A DNA stretch of 64,000 bases from Eucalyptus grandis (GCF_016545825.1 NC_052615.1:34001516-34065515); one strand, 5' to 3'. Positions 1-12,784 are shown, counted from the stretch's first letter. The notes: generated from the sequence alone by a model not told the origin. Program-made: numbers and translations.

Positions 1-168
1 GAAAAAAAGAAAAAGACGGACGGCCGATAAGAGAATATCAAGCGGCGGGCAAGCACGTCGCCAGCTAGGAAATGCAGTTCGATATCCGTCCAACTAAAGC
101 GATCGAGAAAAGTCCGCCGTGAAATTCAAAACCGGCGTCTCTAATGGTGACGGAGCGAACGAACGAAC

Positions 169-279
169 CTTGACGTCGTCGGGCTGGAAGTAGATGAAAA
201 GGAAGTATCCGATCACGAGGCCGAGAGAAACTCCGACTCCGAACCCGCAAAACCCCAGTATGGTGCTCAGAAACCCCAT
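169..279 (-). CDS. Synaptotagmin-type (SYT1/2/3 clade) membrane tether, first coding exon only
   Basis: Partial gene; the rest lies beyond the left edge. From the ATG at 279 the exon encodes 37 residues: MGFLSTILGF, then a glycine- and valine-rich hydrophobic segment (about residues 4-31), then QPDDVK. It ends at AAG followed by a GTTCGT donor at 168. This matches the N-terminal membrane anchor of plant synaptotagmins. Those proteins anchor in the ER, carry an SMP lipid-binding domain and two C2 domains, and tether ER to plasma membrane; none of those domains is visible here. An in-frame ATG at 381 would add 34 polar residues. I prefer the internal ATG because the family starts with MGF directly before the membrane segment. 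SYT1 versus SYT2/SYT3 cannot be decided from one exon. Confidence 0.85.
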
Positions 280-745
280 TCCCGAAATCGAGCTCCTCAC
301 TCCCTCCCACCAACTCCGCCGCTCCCGATACACACCGAGATCGAACTCCTCCGGCGGACCGAGGGGCGAAGACGAACGCACCAGTCTCCCGCCCTCCGGA
401 TCGCAAATCCGAGCAAACGCGACGGCGACGAAACGGAAGCAGAGACGAGAACGGCGAAAGGAGCGGAAGAAGATGGAGAAGGTGACGAGAGTGGAGTGCA
501 GACGGAGAGAGCGAAGTAGATTCGGTCGGAGTCGTTGGTCCGGCGAGGGACGGCGGGCGGGGATCGCCGGCGTCGGCGTGGATCCGAGAGGTCGCGCTCC
601 GACGCTTTTCTTAGCGTAAAAGTCGGGGAGGGAGAATCGAGATGGGGAGCTTTGGACAGAGAGGCGAGAGGGAAAAGGAGCTGACGCCTAGAGGAAGCAA
701 AGGACGAATGCGGGAGGATTATGATATACCTTTCCCCCATCGAGA
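280..745 (-). promoter_or_regulatory. 5' leader and proximal promoter of the synaptotagmin gene
   Basis: GC-rich, purine-skewed sequence (pyrimidine-rich on the gene strand) upstream of the MGF start codon. Several overlapping ORFs run through it on both strands, but none resembles a known protein, so they are read as leader-sequence shadows. I cannot place the transcription start. Confidence 0.4.
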
Positions 746-1917
746 CGCGCGACGTGGGTTTCGGTTCGGTTCATTCGGCAACCTTCTCGCCCTTTCGCCT
801 CTCGGTGGTGGGCCCGGATCTTGACCCGATTTGATTCTGAGAGGTGATTTGCCCGTTCCGGATGGAATTTTCGAATTTTCGCTTTGCGTGGGGGGAATCC
901 GTTGCTCCATTTCCTCCCCCAAGATGGGGTCCGCGCGAGATCCGCGGACTGAAACGATCGGGTCGGGCTGTTCTCGAAAAGTGGGCGCCCGGGTCAAATA
1001 CTATTTTTCCAAATGCCGCCCCGATTCGTTTTGTCGGCCGGACACGCCTTTCGGATTAAGCAGTCCGATTTTTCTACTATTTTTCTTTTCTTTTCGAGGC
1101 GAAGCTGGTCCTTAAAGTGTTACTCGTCAAGGCGTCGTAATTTGAAATTTTCATCTATACGTGGTGCCACTGCCATCGTATGAAGCAGGTTTCGTTGTCT
1201 TGGCTATGGAGGTCGTGTGGAATTTAATAGGGGCGACGAATATTAATCTTCTGAAAAGTTGGGACTAAAAAGAAATGTCGCCGAGACAATAAACTCATTA
1301 TTCCAGACGTTGATGCATCCTCGATTTTGGATGGCCATGCTCTAAGTTAGGCCCATCTAAACACTCCATCTAATTGAGAAATTGGTCGAGCACAGATTGA
1401 GTCCTCTGAGTATTAGCGCTTGTGCAATTTGATCTCGGAATTCTAATTTGCGTAATCAAATCCTCTAATTCTTTTAAGGTTTTTGCAATTTAGTCAGCTA
1501 AATTTTGTTTTGTGCCATCAAATCTCCTAACTTTCTTGATCTATGCAATCAAGTGCTATGTTTACACACTATAACTACTACTTCAAATTGAGATTTTTCT
1601 TTTTTCATCATTGATCCATTTATTATATGCTTATTTGGGACCATATAGCATCATGTGTCATCTTTTATTGTATAAGTAATGTCACGTCATTAACTAATTT
1701 GACAATTTAGTCAAAGTGGTTTATCAAATGATTTAATTACAGGAAAACTATCTAATCATTTATAAATTTGTTGTGCGGATGGCAATTTAATCATAAACTT
1801 TCGAATTTTGCTATTAGTCCTATACATTTTTGCAATATTCTAGTGAAGTCTTTCTAATTAATTTGTACTCGAAATCGCTAACGTGACAATCTAATTATCG
1901 ATGGCTGTCCTAATCGC

Positions 1918-2578
1918 TAGGGGTGTGCAAAATACCCGGGAACCGCCCGAACCGCCCGGAACTGACAATTCTTGAGGGAACCAGTCCGATTCCTGGTTCC
2001 AATTTTTCGAAACCGGTGGATACCGGCTCGATTCCCGGTTTCATGGGCGAATCCGCCCATCCGGATCGGATCAGAACCTTTTTAATATTAAAAAAAATTA
2101 CTAAAATAAATCCTAAATTAGATCTCATTTCCTTACTTCCTTTATCTTCGGTTCTCTCTGTTTGTCTCTTTCTCGGTTCCTCCTAATCCTATCACCATTT
2201 CAATTTCTCCCCGAGCGTCGTCGCCGCCGCCGCTGCTCTTCCGCCGTTGTTGTTCACCCCCTCGCGTCGGCCACCACCCGCCATAGCCACGGAAAATTGT
2301 TCTCGCGACTGTTCTATGTTGAAAACCCAACCATAGACCTCTTCCCCTCCTTCTCAACTCATAGACCCGATCGTTCTATGTTGAAAATCAAAATTGTTTC
2401 GCATCAAGATTGGTTCCATGGATCCACCCGGGAACCAGACCAGACCGGCAATTCGGTTCCTGGGTGGATCTATGCAACAAACGGGTGAATCCCGGTTCTA
2501 ATTTTTCGGAATCAGTCCTTAGCGGGTGGTTCCCGGTTCTAGGTCGGTAACCGTCCACCCGGACCATGCACACCCCTA
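1918..2578. mobile_element. hAT-type non-autonomous element (MITE), 661 bp
   Basis: The ends are perfect 12-bp terminal inverted repeats, TAGGGGTGTGCA at 1918-1929 and its complement at 2567-2578. They are flanked by an 8-bp target site duplication with one mismatch: ctaatcgc (1910-1917) and ctagtcgc (2579-2586). A TAGGGGTGTGCA-type end and an 8-bp duplication are hallmarks of plant hAT MITEs. The interior is rich in CCGGGAACC/GGTTCC-like repeats in both orientations, so long hairpins are likely. No transposase is encoded. The element sits in unit A and is missing from the corresponding place in unit B. Confidence 0.85.
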
Positions 2579-3379
2579 CTAGTCGCACATCGCTATGTTA
2601 GCAATTTATGTGGAAAATTGGATAGAAGGATGATATTTGATCTCCGCACATATGTATAAAACTCAATTAATAAAATTAGAAATTTTAAAATTGATTTGGC
2701 ATCCATATAACAAATGTAGGACTAGTAGGACAATTTCCCTTGCACAAACGAATAAAGTCAAAAGCCTTGATTGATAGTACAAAATAAAAGTTAGAGAACC
2801 AAATCGCACAAATCTAAAAAATTAGAGAATTTGATTAAATGAAATAAAAATTAAGAGGGCCAAACCTCACCTATTAAACCTCAAATAATTAAGCCCGTGA
2901 GTCCTTTATAAATTCATATTTGTAAGAGGTAAAAGCGCCATGGACTCTCAGAAATTTTCAAATGTTCAATGAAGTTCCTTACTCTTTTTCTTTGTTTGAT
3001 TAGACCATTTAGATAGATGGAATTTTGTTTGCTTTTTGGACCTTTCTTAATGAAGTGAGTGCTGATGTGATTATTTAATTTTTTTGTCGAGTGCCACACT
3101 AGCATCCTAAATGCCCATCAAAATCTTAAAAGAAATAAATGTTTTCCGCGGATTAGAAAGAGAAATTTGAAAAAAAGAAAAAAGAAAAGTAGGCAAAACG
3201 GAGAGAAAAGGGAGGGATGGCTGCTGGCAGGGCAATGGGTCAAGGTCCCTGCCTCGCATCAAGGGTCCCTATACCGCCAGTCTAGATAGGTCTGTCTTTT
3301 GGCGTGAAGAAGGAGGAGATGAGCAGCTAGGTAAAGGTGCGCAAAAGAATCAAAAAACGGACCAGTTCCTTCCCTGTGG

Positions 3380-3803
3380 GTATGAATAATAATCGTTCTA
3401 ATCATAAATTAATTTTTAGAAGAGAAATAAATTTTTCTATTTCTATAATCCATTTTTATTTATAGATGAATTTTCAAAAAAATAATGACGTAAAATTCCT
3501 ATTATTAGAATAAAATTTCAACACAAAATTTCTCCTTTCTAGGGGCAACAAACGGTGGTAACAGGTGGCAGCTGTGAGTGGGTGGCCAACTAGTAGAGAG
3601 GACAAGCATGGGGAAAGTTTTCATTTTTCATCTCTATTTTAGAAATAAAAAAATAAAAAAAAAATTATTCCTATTCCAAACATATCTTAAACTAAAAAAT
3701 TGTTCAAAAAATAAAAAAATACATTATCAAACGAAATTTTATTTTAAAAATAAGTCTAGAACAGAAAAATTATTCTAGAATCAAAATAGAATGATTGTCA
3801 TAC
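3380..3803. mobile_element. AT-rich inverted-repeat element, about 424 bp
   Basis: The ends are imperfect inverted repeats: gtatgaataataatcgttcta at the left against the complement of tagaatgattgtcatac at the right (3787-3803). Beside the element, unit A carries sequence that is continuous in unit B near 13024 (a ggtcctcatt motif), so unit B looks like the empty site. The interior is A/T-rich with no coding capacity. I could not define a target site duplication, so the superfamily is unassigned. Confidence 0.5.
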
Positions 3804-4324
3804 GCTTTCCTTTGAGCATAACCGGTCCTCATTCAATTTCAAATGTAGAGTCACTCACCAGACAATTCGGACCGGACCATTCGGATAGAATTTTCGTATC
3901 TCGCTTACGTAGGGTAGAATTTTCGAATTTCACTGAAATGATCGGGTCGAGCTGTAGACCAAGATCCGTGAAAGCACACGAAAAGTGGGCACCCGGGTCA
4001 AATACGATTCCCAAATGCCGCCCGATTTTTATATGTCGGCCGGACACGCCTTTTGGATTACGCAGTCCGATTTTTCTACTAGTTTCTTTTTTTTAGAGGC
4101 AAAGTTGGTCCTTAAAGTAGAATTCGTCAGGGCGTCGCAATTTGAAATCTTGATTTATATGTCCTGTGATCATTTGAAGGGGGTTTAATTGTCGTGGCCA
4201 TGTAGATTGTGAGGAATTTAATGGGGGCCACTAATAATAATCCTCCAAAAAGCTGGACGAAAAAAGAATTATCGTTGAGATAATAATCTCATATTTCCAC
4301 ACATTGATGCATCGTTGATTTTGA

Positions 4325-4985
4325 TCAGTGTCGAATCATATTGGGAATACGAATAAGCATACTCGCCTTCATGGACACTGCTCTAATGCAACTATACATT
4401 GAAAAATGAGTAATTTTTCTTTCGATGGAGATATATTTATTTCATTAATCAATCAAATTAAAATCACACGAAAGTTCAAAATCACTATATAAAATGACAG
4501 AAGCATATTTGCGTGTGTGGAGAGCCAATTTGTGCTAACAAAATTAGTGCGATAGACCCTCACGACAAATTCCACACAGAAGTTTGAAATCACAGCATAA
4601 AAACAAGCAATTGAATTGGTGCGAAATTCAAAGATGTGTCCCTTCAACAATGTCATCCATAGCCAACATTAAAATTTGTCTATTTGAAGGGAAAAAAATT
4701 TGAACTTTAATGATGAAAAACCAATTGATTTACGAAAAAACATTTTCAATGAATTGGAGACAATAAATTTATATTTAGGGAAAATGGCTACTCTTTCTAG
4801 CAAGAATGAAATCATTTTCTCGAAATCACTAAATATATGAAGCCTAACTATTTTCTTTAAAGATGATTTAAGTGATAAATATTTTTTTATCATATAATTT
4901 TAATTGAAGCAAAAACACCTTTAGAGTTGGTAAATTGTTTGACCAGGCTGTAGTGCACTCAAGGAATTGAGGATAGGCTTGTTTG
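4325..4985. other. Segment present only in duplication unit B
   Basis: About 650 bp of AT-rich sequence between blocks that are adjacent in unit A (near 1325-1350). It contains only short spurious ORFs. I found no clear terminal repeats, so it may be an insertion in B or a deletion in A. Confidence 0.4.
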
Positions 4986-5847
4986 TCTTGGCTTAGTTCG
5001 TCAAGTTAGGCCAATCTAAACACGCCATTTAGTTTAGAAATTGGTCAAGCACAGATTGAGTCCTCTAAATTTTAGCGCTCAAGCAATTAGATCTCGGAAT
5101 TATAATTTATGCAATCGAATTCTCTTAATTTTTTAACGTTCTTGCAATTTAATCGGCTAAATTTTCTTACATGCAATCAAATCCCGTAACTTTCTTAATA
5201 TGTGCAAAAAAGTGCTATTTTATATATTGTAACTAATATTTTTAAATCAAGATTTTCTCATTGATGTCGTTTATTTTCTGCTTATTTGGGACCACATAGC
5301 ATCACGTCTCATCTTCAATTGTATAAGTAATGTCACATCGTCAATTAATTTGAGGATTTAGTCAAAGTAGTTTACCAAATTATTTGATTTTACACATGAA
5401 AAAATTATCTAATCAATCATAAATTTGTTGTATGGGTGGCAATTCAATCACAAACTTTCGAAATTTGCTACCAATCCTATACACTTGCGCGATATTCTAA
5501 TTAAGTCCTTACATTTAAGTTTTGTCCAAAATATTTAACGTGGCAGTATGGTCATCGACCACCATCCTAAGAAGCAAAAATTATGTAAAAGACTCGATTA
5601 TATTTTTACCCAAATATAGAAGACTCGATTAATAAATTTTGAAAATTTAAAATTGATTCAGCATCTGAATAGACTTAGAACCAATTGGACAATCTCCCCT
5701 CAAAAGCCACGATTGCACAAAATAAAATTCAGAGGACCGAATTGCACGAATCTGAAAAATTAGAGGATTTGATTAAACAAAATAAAAATTAAAAGGGCAG
5801 AATCTCATGAGGATTTTTTTTTTTTTTTGGTCGAAACAACTGATATA

Positions 5848-8800
5848 TTATACAAAGAGAGGAATACAACCAGCTAGTAGGGCATCACTAAGTACAATGT
5901 TCTGGAAAACATAAGGTGTGAAGACAAGCCAGTTACCAACGGAATCGTGGGCCCGATGGGCTTTGGCAGCCCAATCAGCGGCTAGGTTGGCCTCGCGACA
6001 GACGTGATGAATGGAAACATTAGGGCATTGAGAGAGCAAATCGTGGAGAACGGCAAGGAGATGTCGTTCTCGCCATGGCTACTGGCTGTTTTTGCCGAAG
6101 GAGCTCCACCAATAATAGACAATCTGATTCAACCCTAACTCGATGGAGATGAAGCCGCTGCTTGATGAGATGCTGGAGAGCCCGAATCATGGCGAAGATC
6201 TCTACTTGAAACGCCAATTGAGCCGGTACACTGTTGGTAAACATGTCGGTGAGTTCGCCTTTGAAATTTCTGAAAATACATGTTATCGCCCCTTGCTGAT
6301 TGCTTGGAACAAAAGCCCCATCTATGTTGCATTTGATTGTGCCTTGATCAGGTGGTTTCCATCGGTGATCGATACTGACAGTTGATTGTGTAACCCTAGG
6401 TTTTGGGGGTTGGAGACTCTTGAAAATCCTGCACTGGGCAAGAGCATTATCCACCACTTGGATCGGGTTTGGAGTTAGCTGCCAGAATATGGCGTTGTTG
6501 CGTTGACGCCAAATCTCCCACAACAGATTGGCAATCGCTTCAAAATTTGGGGAGGAGCGAGGATGAGTGGCACGGGCTGCCAACCAAGCATCCAATCTCT
6601 ATACTGAGGTAAATGAAATAGGTATCCTGATCTTGGCATTTGCCCAAACTTCACATGTCCAGTTACAGTAGAAAAATAAATGTTCAATGGTCTCGGAAGT
6701 ATGCTGATCACATAGGGTGCGAGGGGGTTGGGAGTGATATGTCTGAAGTATAGATTGGCTTTGGTCGCTAAGGCATTTTTACAAAGCTAGCCATAAGAAA
6801 ACACGGATTTTTGGAGCTGCTTCCATATGCCATATCTTTTTCCACAGTTGATGAGGAGGCTGATAGGAAGATGAGGCCATGGTGGGTGGGTTTTGTTGCT
6901 TCGAAAGTAAGTAGTGATAGCAACTTTTAACTGTAAAAGATCCTGAAGAGGTGGCTGTCCAGACTAATTGATCAGAACTAAGTGATGGATTTATAGGAGT
7001 GGTTAGGATTGCTGCACATACCTGTTTATTGAAGAAGTTAGAAATAAGCTCCCGTTTCCATGTTGCCGAAGATAAATCTAAAATATCGGCTACTTTAATG
7101 GGTTCCCCGCACTTGCAAACCCTCCTATTTTCCCAATTGAAAGCCAAGAGTCTCGCTCCGATGTCAATCTCATGCGAGCCATCTTTCACCACCATCGAGT
7201 TTTGGGAAGAATAGCATCCCCGTCCTTTAAAATACTACGCCACCCCCATGATGGTCTATAGCCTGAAGTGGCATGCTGAAAGGAAGACCGTTTGAAATAT
7301 AGACCTTTAAACAACTGACTCCAAATTGCAGTAGGTTGCTGTAGTAAATGCCAAGCTTGTTTACCTAGCATCGCTAGATTAAAAGAAATAAGATCTCTGA
7401 ATCCCATACCCCCGTCTGTTTTCGAGTGCTTTACCTCTGACCATCTCATCCAATGTATGCTTGAATCACTATGATTTTTACTCCACCAGAATGCTTATAT
7501 CTTGTTTTCCATTTGTCTGCAGAGAGACAAGGGAAGCATGAAGAGAGACATCGCATACTGAGGTAAGGCCTGAACTACTGCTTTTAATAAAATCTCCTTG
7601 CCCCCTTTAGATAAGAAGTTTTCCTTCCAACCAGCTAATTTCGCATTCATTTTCACCAGATCCAAGAGAACATCTCTCGTTTAGAACGCCCCCAATCAAG
7701 GGATGCCTGTGTACTTACCATATCTACTCACCACAGGTATTCTAAGTTCCCTTTGTAAAGTATCATGTAGTGTCATTGGACAATTCTGACTGAAAAATAT
7801 TGCAAACTTATTCCTATTGATAAGCTAACCCGTTGCATAGCAGTACTGGTTTAATAGATTTGTGATATTTTGACATTCGAGATTGAAGCTTTGAGGAAAA
7901 AACCGCATCGTCAACAAAAATAAATGGGAGAGTCAGTGGGCACGATTAAATTGAATCCCCGTAAATTACCCATACCGATTGCTTGCTTGATAACTGTTGA
8001 TAAAGCATTTGCCATTAAAATAAAGATGTAAGGGGATAGGGGGTCACCTTGACGAATTCCTCTAGTAGGTTTAAAGTATGGAAGTCAAGTTCTCCATTGA
8101 ACCGAATACCGAAAGAAACCGTAGTGATGCATGCCATAACCATCATTACCCATCTATTTGTGAAACCCAACTGTTTTAAATATGCTGCAATAAAGTCCCA
8201 TTTGACACGATCATAGGCTTTCGCATGTCTGTCTTGAGAATAAGGTTGAACTTTTTAGTTTTGGATCGAACCTTAAACTGGTGTAGTACTTCCCGAACGA
8301 TCATGATGTTATCTTGAATCTATCTCGCCACTAACAAAAGCCGCTTTGTTCTAGAGTGATCGGTGTAGGAGCCAACACTTCAATCTATTTGCCATAACTT
8401 TAGAGATAATCTTGTATGCGGTTACAGACTAATAGGGCAATACTGGTCAATGCTTTCAGGGCGATGAACTTTAGGAACCAAGGTCAGAATCGTTTTGTTT
8501 AAGTTTGGATGCATGTGAGCAGATTCAAAGAAGTCTTGCACCGTTTTGACAATTGTTTTTTTGATGGTGTTCCAGTGGTGCCTGTAGAAAAGACCATTGA
8601 GGCCATCTAGACCAGGGGCCTTGGATGCTCCCAATTGAAAGGTAGCTTGATATACCTCTTCTTCTGTGACTGTACTCATGAGGTGTGCATTCATATGTGA
8701 AGTAACTATCAGTGGACATTGGAGTAGGAATGGATTAAAATCTCTGTGTCCCACTTTGATTGATAAAGTCCAGTAAAAAAAGCCATTGTCATTGCTTTAA

Positions 8801-9994
8801 GCCGTTCGGCTCTCTCCCCGCCCGGTTTGCATCTTTTAGTATACAAATTATGTTTCTCTCGTCGCCTTTGCACTATGCAAGCATGAAAAAAATTTTGAGT
8901 TCTTGTCACCCCATGATAACCGGTTAAGCCTAGAACGCATCGCCCAGAATTGCTCTTCCCAATTCCACATTTGCTGTATTTCAGTTCGAATTGTAGTTGC
9001 TAACTCTTTATCTCCCCTTTGATAGCATTTTCGATTTGTAATGGTCTACAGCTGTTGCTGAAGATGCCGAATACTCGCCCGGCATTACGAAGCGAGATCG
9101 ACTCCGCCTAGTTAACTTATGAGATACTGCTTGCAGTTTATAAGGTAAGGAAGAGTGACTCCTCTCCCACACTGAGTGAACTACCTCGGTACATTCAGTA
9201 TGTTGACTCCAGTAAGCTTCATGATGGAAGTTCTTTTTTGGCTTGACAGACTGATAATGAGTATTCAGCACAATAGGGCAGTGATCCGATCCGATCGATG
9301 GGAGAGCAAACACTGTGGAGGACGGGTATGTTAAACTCCAATCCAAAGAGCAAAAGACATGATCCAGCTTCTCCTTCACTAACTCATCGCCGTCTCGGTT
9401 GTTAGACCAAGTAAACTCGCAACCTTTACTATCTAGTTCTATTAAAGCACAATCATTGAGTATCTTCCGAAACGCTACCATTCTGGAATAATTTGCTGGT
9501 CTTCTGCCCATCTTCTCCCAGGGATATAGGAACTCATTGAAATCCCCAATACACATCCACGGTAGGTTAATAGATGCATGAATTATCTTGATCATATTCC
9601 AAAAGTCCCGCCTAGCCGGAAAGAAGGGAGCATGCAAACAAAACTTGCATAGAGGTAGAGGTCTCGAGTATCCATAACTAACATATTTACAAAATTCGAC
9701 CAAAGAAAGAACAAGAATGTAAAAAAGGTCATTCCAAAAAACAGAGCAAGGCCTCCCGTATAAGCCTGCAGGAGCCCTCAAAAAGGAGTGAGCGAAATGA
9801 AAACGACGTTGTAAGTTCTTCAAAACTGAATCTGCATTTTTTGTTTCCATTAAAAACACAAGGTCGGGCCGTTTAGAGGCTACCATAGCCTTTAGAGCTT
9901 GAATTGTCAGGGGAGTGCCCAACCCCTGACAATTCCAACTTAACATTCTCATTTGGACCGTGGGGGCTGTTGAGGGCCAGCCGCCAAAGCCCAA
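5848..9994 (-). pseudogene. LINE ORF2: endonuclease, reverse transcriptase, RNase H; broken
   Basis: The endonuclease begins with MLSWNCQGLGTP and ends with the catalytic SDHCPIVL motif (9008-9994, one open frame). Reverse-transcriptase blocks follow: KAPGLDGLNG and LVPKVHRPES (8422-8754), GDPLSPYIFILMANALS (about 7995-8047), and a catalytic box reading FVDD rather than the usual FADD or YADD (about 7913-7925). Next come the LINE segment EILLKAVVQALPQY (about 7560-7600), a zf-RVT region (6779-7195) and an RNase H domain with CNIDGAF, an E-containing helix and VESDCLLL (6020-6595), finishing in frame-shifted CREANLAADWAAK (about 5950-5990). At least five frame breaks or stops separate these pieces. 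Confidence 0.85.
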
Positions 9995-10275
9995 GAAGAG
10001 TGATCATTTGCTTCAAAAACAAGTGTGTCGAGTAAGTGGGTTTCATATGATTTGTGCGAATCTCATAAGGGGAATATCGTTTAGGTTTCTTGCTGGATCC
10101 CACTACTATCTCGTGATCCTAGAGTCTTGTGTTTTTTTTCTCGTTGCGAAGAGTCTAGGGAAGAACTTTGAATACCTTTTAACTTTGCAACTGCAGGACC
10201 AAATCGGTGGTTCGGGGTTGTATCAAAGAATGGAGGGATAACATTGAGGGGACTGAATCTCGGGAGCGGGAGCTA

Positions 10276-11129
10276 TTAGAGGTAAAGCCGGAAGAGGGGG
10301 TGTATAGTAGGTGGAGTTTCGGGTATGGTCTCTTCCATGGGTTCTAAATTAGATAGGGGATTGTAAAAGGCATCCCAATAGGGACTATGCTGTTTGATCT
10401 CTGGTCGTAGCCAAGGTCCATATACCATTGTTTCACGCCCCTCAAATTGTGATTCCTCATAAGGGTAGTCCTTGCATGATGCTGCATAATGTCCTAATTT
10501 CCCACATGAGAAACAATCGTGGGATAGTCTTTCATACCGAAAATCAAGCCGAGGGGTTTTCCAAAAATGCTAATGAGCTTCCCCGACTTTAATGGTTGTT
10601 GCGAGATCAATTTCAAGGCGAATTCTCCTGCATGTATCATGTTTTACTTCCAACACACTACCCATCTCGCAGATCTTGCCCGACTAAGAAGTTGTGGAGT
10701 GTTCCATTCCGAGGTAATCCTATAACATGCACCCAAAAAGGGCATTTGGAAAAATCATAACAATGTAAAGGGGTATTTGGCTTCCAGGGTCTTAAATTAA
10801 CTAGATGACCAAAGAACAACCAGGGGGTTCCATCTAATGCACGTCGTTTTTCTGTCTCGCTTCGAAATTTGATTATGTATATGCCACCGTCGCCGAGGAT
10901 ATATCCGCATAATCAACACGCCATGCTTTCTTCATTGCAATCGAAAAGCAGGTAAATTGATGGTAGGATTTGTATAGATATTACCCACCAAGATGAGTCG
11001 ACACTCTTTAATATTGTCCGTTGCTTGTATATCTTCCCAGACTTCCAATTCTTGTTCTGCATAGAGCCGTCCGAGTCGGTGGCATAGTGAAGCAATGCGA
11101 GAGGAGTCATCTTTATCGTCCGAAGCCAT
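10276..11129 (-). pseudogene. LINE ORF1, DUF4283/CCHC gag-like protein, frameshifted
   Basis: Starts MASDDKDDSS at 11129 and continues with a DUF4283-like N-terminal segment (RLYAEQELEVW, then RLILVGNIYTNPT). It goes out of frame near 10930. Downstream, in another frame, a zinc knuckle reads CFSCGKLGHYAASC (C-x2-C-x4-H-x4-C) near 10465-10510, followed by a proline-rich tail ending at 10276. In intact LINEs this protein binds the element RNA. Frame breaks make this copy non-functional. Confidence 0.7.
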
Positions 11130-11637
11130 GGAGAAACAGACGGAAGAGATGCAGTTTACTAGAGAGATACCTGCACCGAGCACAAGTGTTTCAAAGGTTG
11201 CATGTCAAGGATCGGCCACATGCAAACGAAAGATCTTCGTAGTAAAACTGGTAGACATTCGGGGAAGATCATCCTGGGCTATGGGGAAAGAAAGCGTAGC
11301 ACCGAGAGTCCCATTAGCGACTACGGAGTTGAATGATAGAGGAAGCGAGGACAGCGAAGAGGAAAGGAATTGGTCCGCCGAAAGAACTGGAAAAGAAGAT
11401 CAAGAAGAAAACTCGAACATGACGCGAGAGAGAACTCTAGCATAAGCGAGAGAGAGAAAAGAGCTTTACTTAAGAGGTAAAAGCACTGTTGGACTCTCGA
11501 AAATTTCCAAATATTCAATCAAAGCCCTTACTCTTTTTCCCTGTTTGATTAGACCAACGAGATATTTGTATTTTTGTTTGCTTTAGGACTTCTCTTAACG
11601 AAGTAAATGCTGACATGATTATTAAATCGTTGTTAAG

Positions 11638-12605
11638 CTATGTAGCAACGACACTCTCTAGAAGTTCTCATGTCTCGTCCGACACTTCAACATGTGTTCG
11701 ACACGCGAGTTCAAAACTCTAACAAGCAATTCTGATACGCATGGGCTTAATTTTAAAATTTCCAAAACTTAAGGGATCAAAATATAAATATAAAAAAAAA
11801 AAAAAAAAAAAGGATAGGGACTGTGGTTGGACGCCACTACCGTTGCCACTGTTGAAGGGGGCCAACAACCTCAACAACCTTAAGTGGCAAAGGGGAAGGC
11901 CCTCGCTGGCTAGGCAAGGGCCGGTGAGGCTTAGGGCAAAGCCGCACGCTCGCTCAGACCTAGCAAGGATCACCAACCCTCACTTGGGGTCAGCGAGGCC
12001 TCGCCTAGGGCTAGGGAGACTCGTCGACCATAGGTAAGGCCCAGCATCGCCCAAATCCAGGCGAACCTCACCAACCCCAACCAAGCCTCCCGGGCCTCAC
12101 TTGGGTCGGCAAAGGCCCCCCACCTTCACCGTCGCCAACCCCCTCGACAACAAAGAACGGCAGTGCGCAACACGAGACTCACGTTCGTGCCTTTCTTTCC
12201 TTTTGTTTTCCAATTTTTTTAGAATTATTTTAGCTTTTTTTTACTATTATTTAAATAAGATTCAAAGAAAAAAAAAGTAACAAAAATTTGCTATGTAGGA
12301 TAAATAAATTAATTTAAAAATACTAATTCAGCATTTTCCATTAAACAGATTAACATGCTAACTAAATGATTTGATTGGACCAATTTGAAAAATTTTAAAA
12401 TCCAATTGCACTTTCACAATAAGTTTTAAGATTTGTAGTACATATATCCCTAAATTTAATAGTGGAATGTGGATTGCTCGTTTTTTTCTTCAAGTTTTAT
12501 GGATTATTGCAATGGAATGTAATTGAATTTGTCAAACTAAAGCAATGAATGATATTAGCAAATATTGGATTAATGTTTTTTTTTTTGCGTAAATTAATTA
12601 TAAAA

Positions 12606-12651
<46 letters not shown>

Positions 12652-12784
12652 TATTTGTGCATTTATTTATAAAAATATATTTAATGTATAACATATCATA
12701 ACATGTTGGAATTCTCTATATTTTGATAAATAATGTGTCGACGTGTCATGTCACGTGTCGCGTGTCGGTGTCGGTGTTACATAA
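11638..12784. mobile_element. TIR DNA transposon derivative, 1147 bp, with perfect 8-bp TSD
   Basis: The exact 8-bp direct repeat TTGTTAAG occurs at 11630-11637 and 12785-12792. Between them the ends pair as inverted repeats: ctatgtagcaacgacac at the left against ttatgtaacaccgacac on the opposite strand at the right, 14 of 17 matching. In unit A the corresponding place (near 3085-3100) lacks this segment. The interior has a poly(A) run (about 11788-11810), a GC-rich block of short glycine/leucine-rich pseudo-ORFs (11815-12180), and an ATT microsatellite. An 8-bp duplication suggests hAT, but a MULE derivative is possible. Confidence 0.7.
12608..12652. repeat. (ATT)n microsatellite, about 14 units
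   Basis: Nearly perfect trinucleotide run inside the TIR element, followed by a few degenerate TTTA units. It is likely length-polymorphic. Confidence 0.95.

Larger units (their letters stand above)
856..3868. repeat. Non-coding direct duplication, unit A
   Basis: First of two diverged direct copies of a roughly 2.2-kb non-coding unit. Matching blocks include about 984-1160 with 3984-4180, 1383-1450 with 5041-5110, 2690-2860 with 5650-5800, 2920-3070 with 11468-11620, and 3300-3370 with 12961-13030. Order and orientation are preserved throughout. Unit A is interrupted by two elements absent from unit B, at 1918-2578 and 3380-3803. No coding potential is recognisable. The unit could be an old tandem duplication or two copies of an uncharacterised repeat family. 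Confidence 0.7.
5811..11464 (-). mobile_element. Degenerate LINE (non-LTR) retrotransposon with RNase H, about 5.6 kb
   Basis: Minus-strand element. Its 3' poly(A) tail appears as a run of T at about 5814-5828. In 5' to 3' order on the minus strand it has a gag-like ORF1 with a CCHC knuckle (11129-10276), then an ORF2 with an APE-type endonuclease (9994-9008), reverse transcriptase (about 8754-7500), a zinc-binding domain (7195-6779) and a plant-type RNase H (6595-5848). Many stops and frameshifts break ORF2, so the element is dead. It lies inside unit B: homology to unit A stops at about 5810 and resumes at about 11468. No clear target site duplication was found, perhaps because of divergence or a deletion at insertion. 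The presence of RNase H places it near the L1-derived plant LINEs. Confidence 0.88.
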
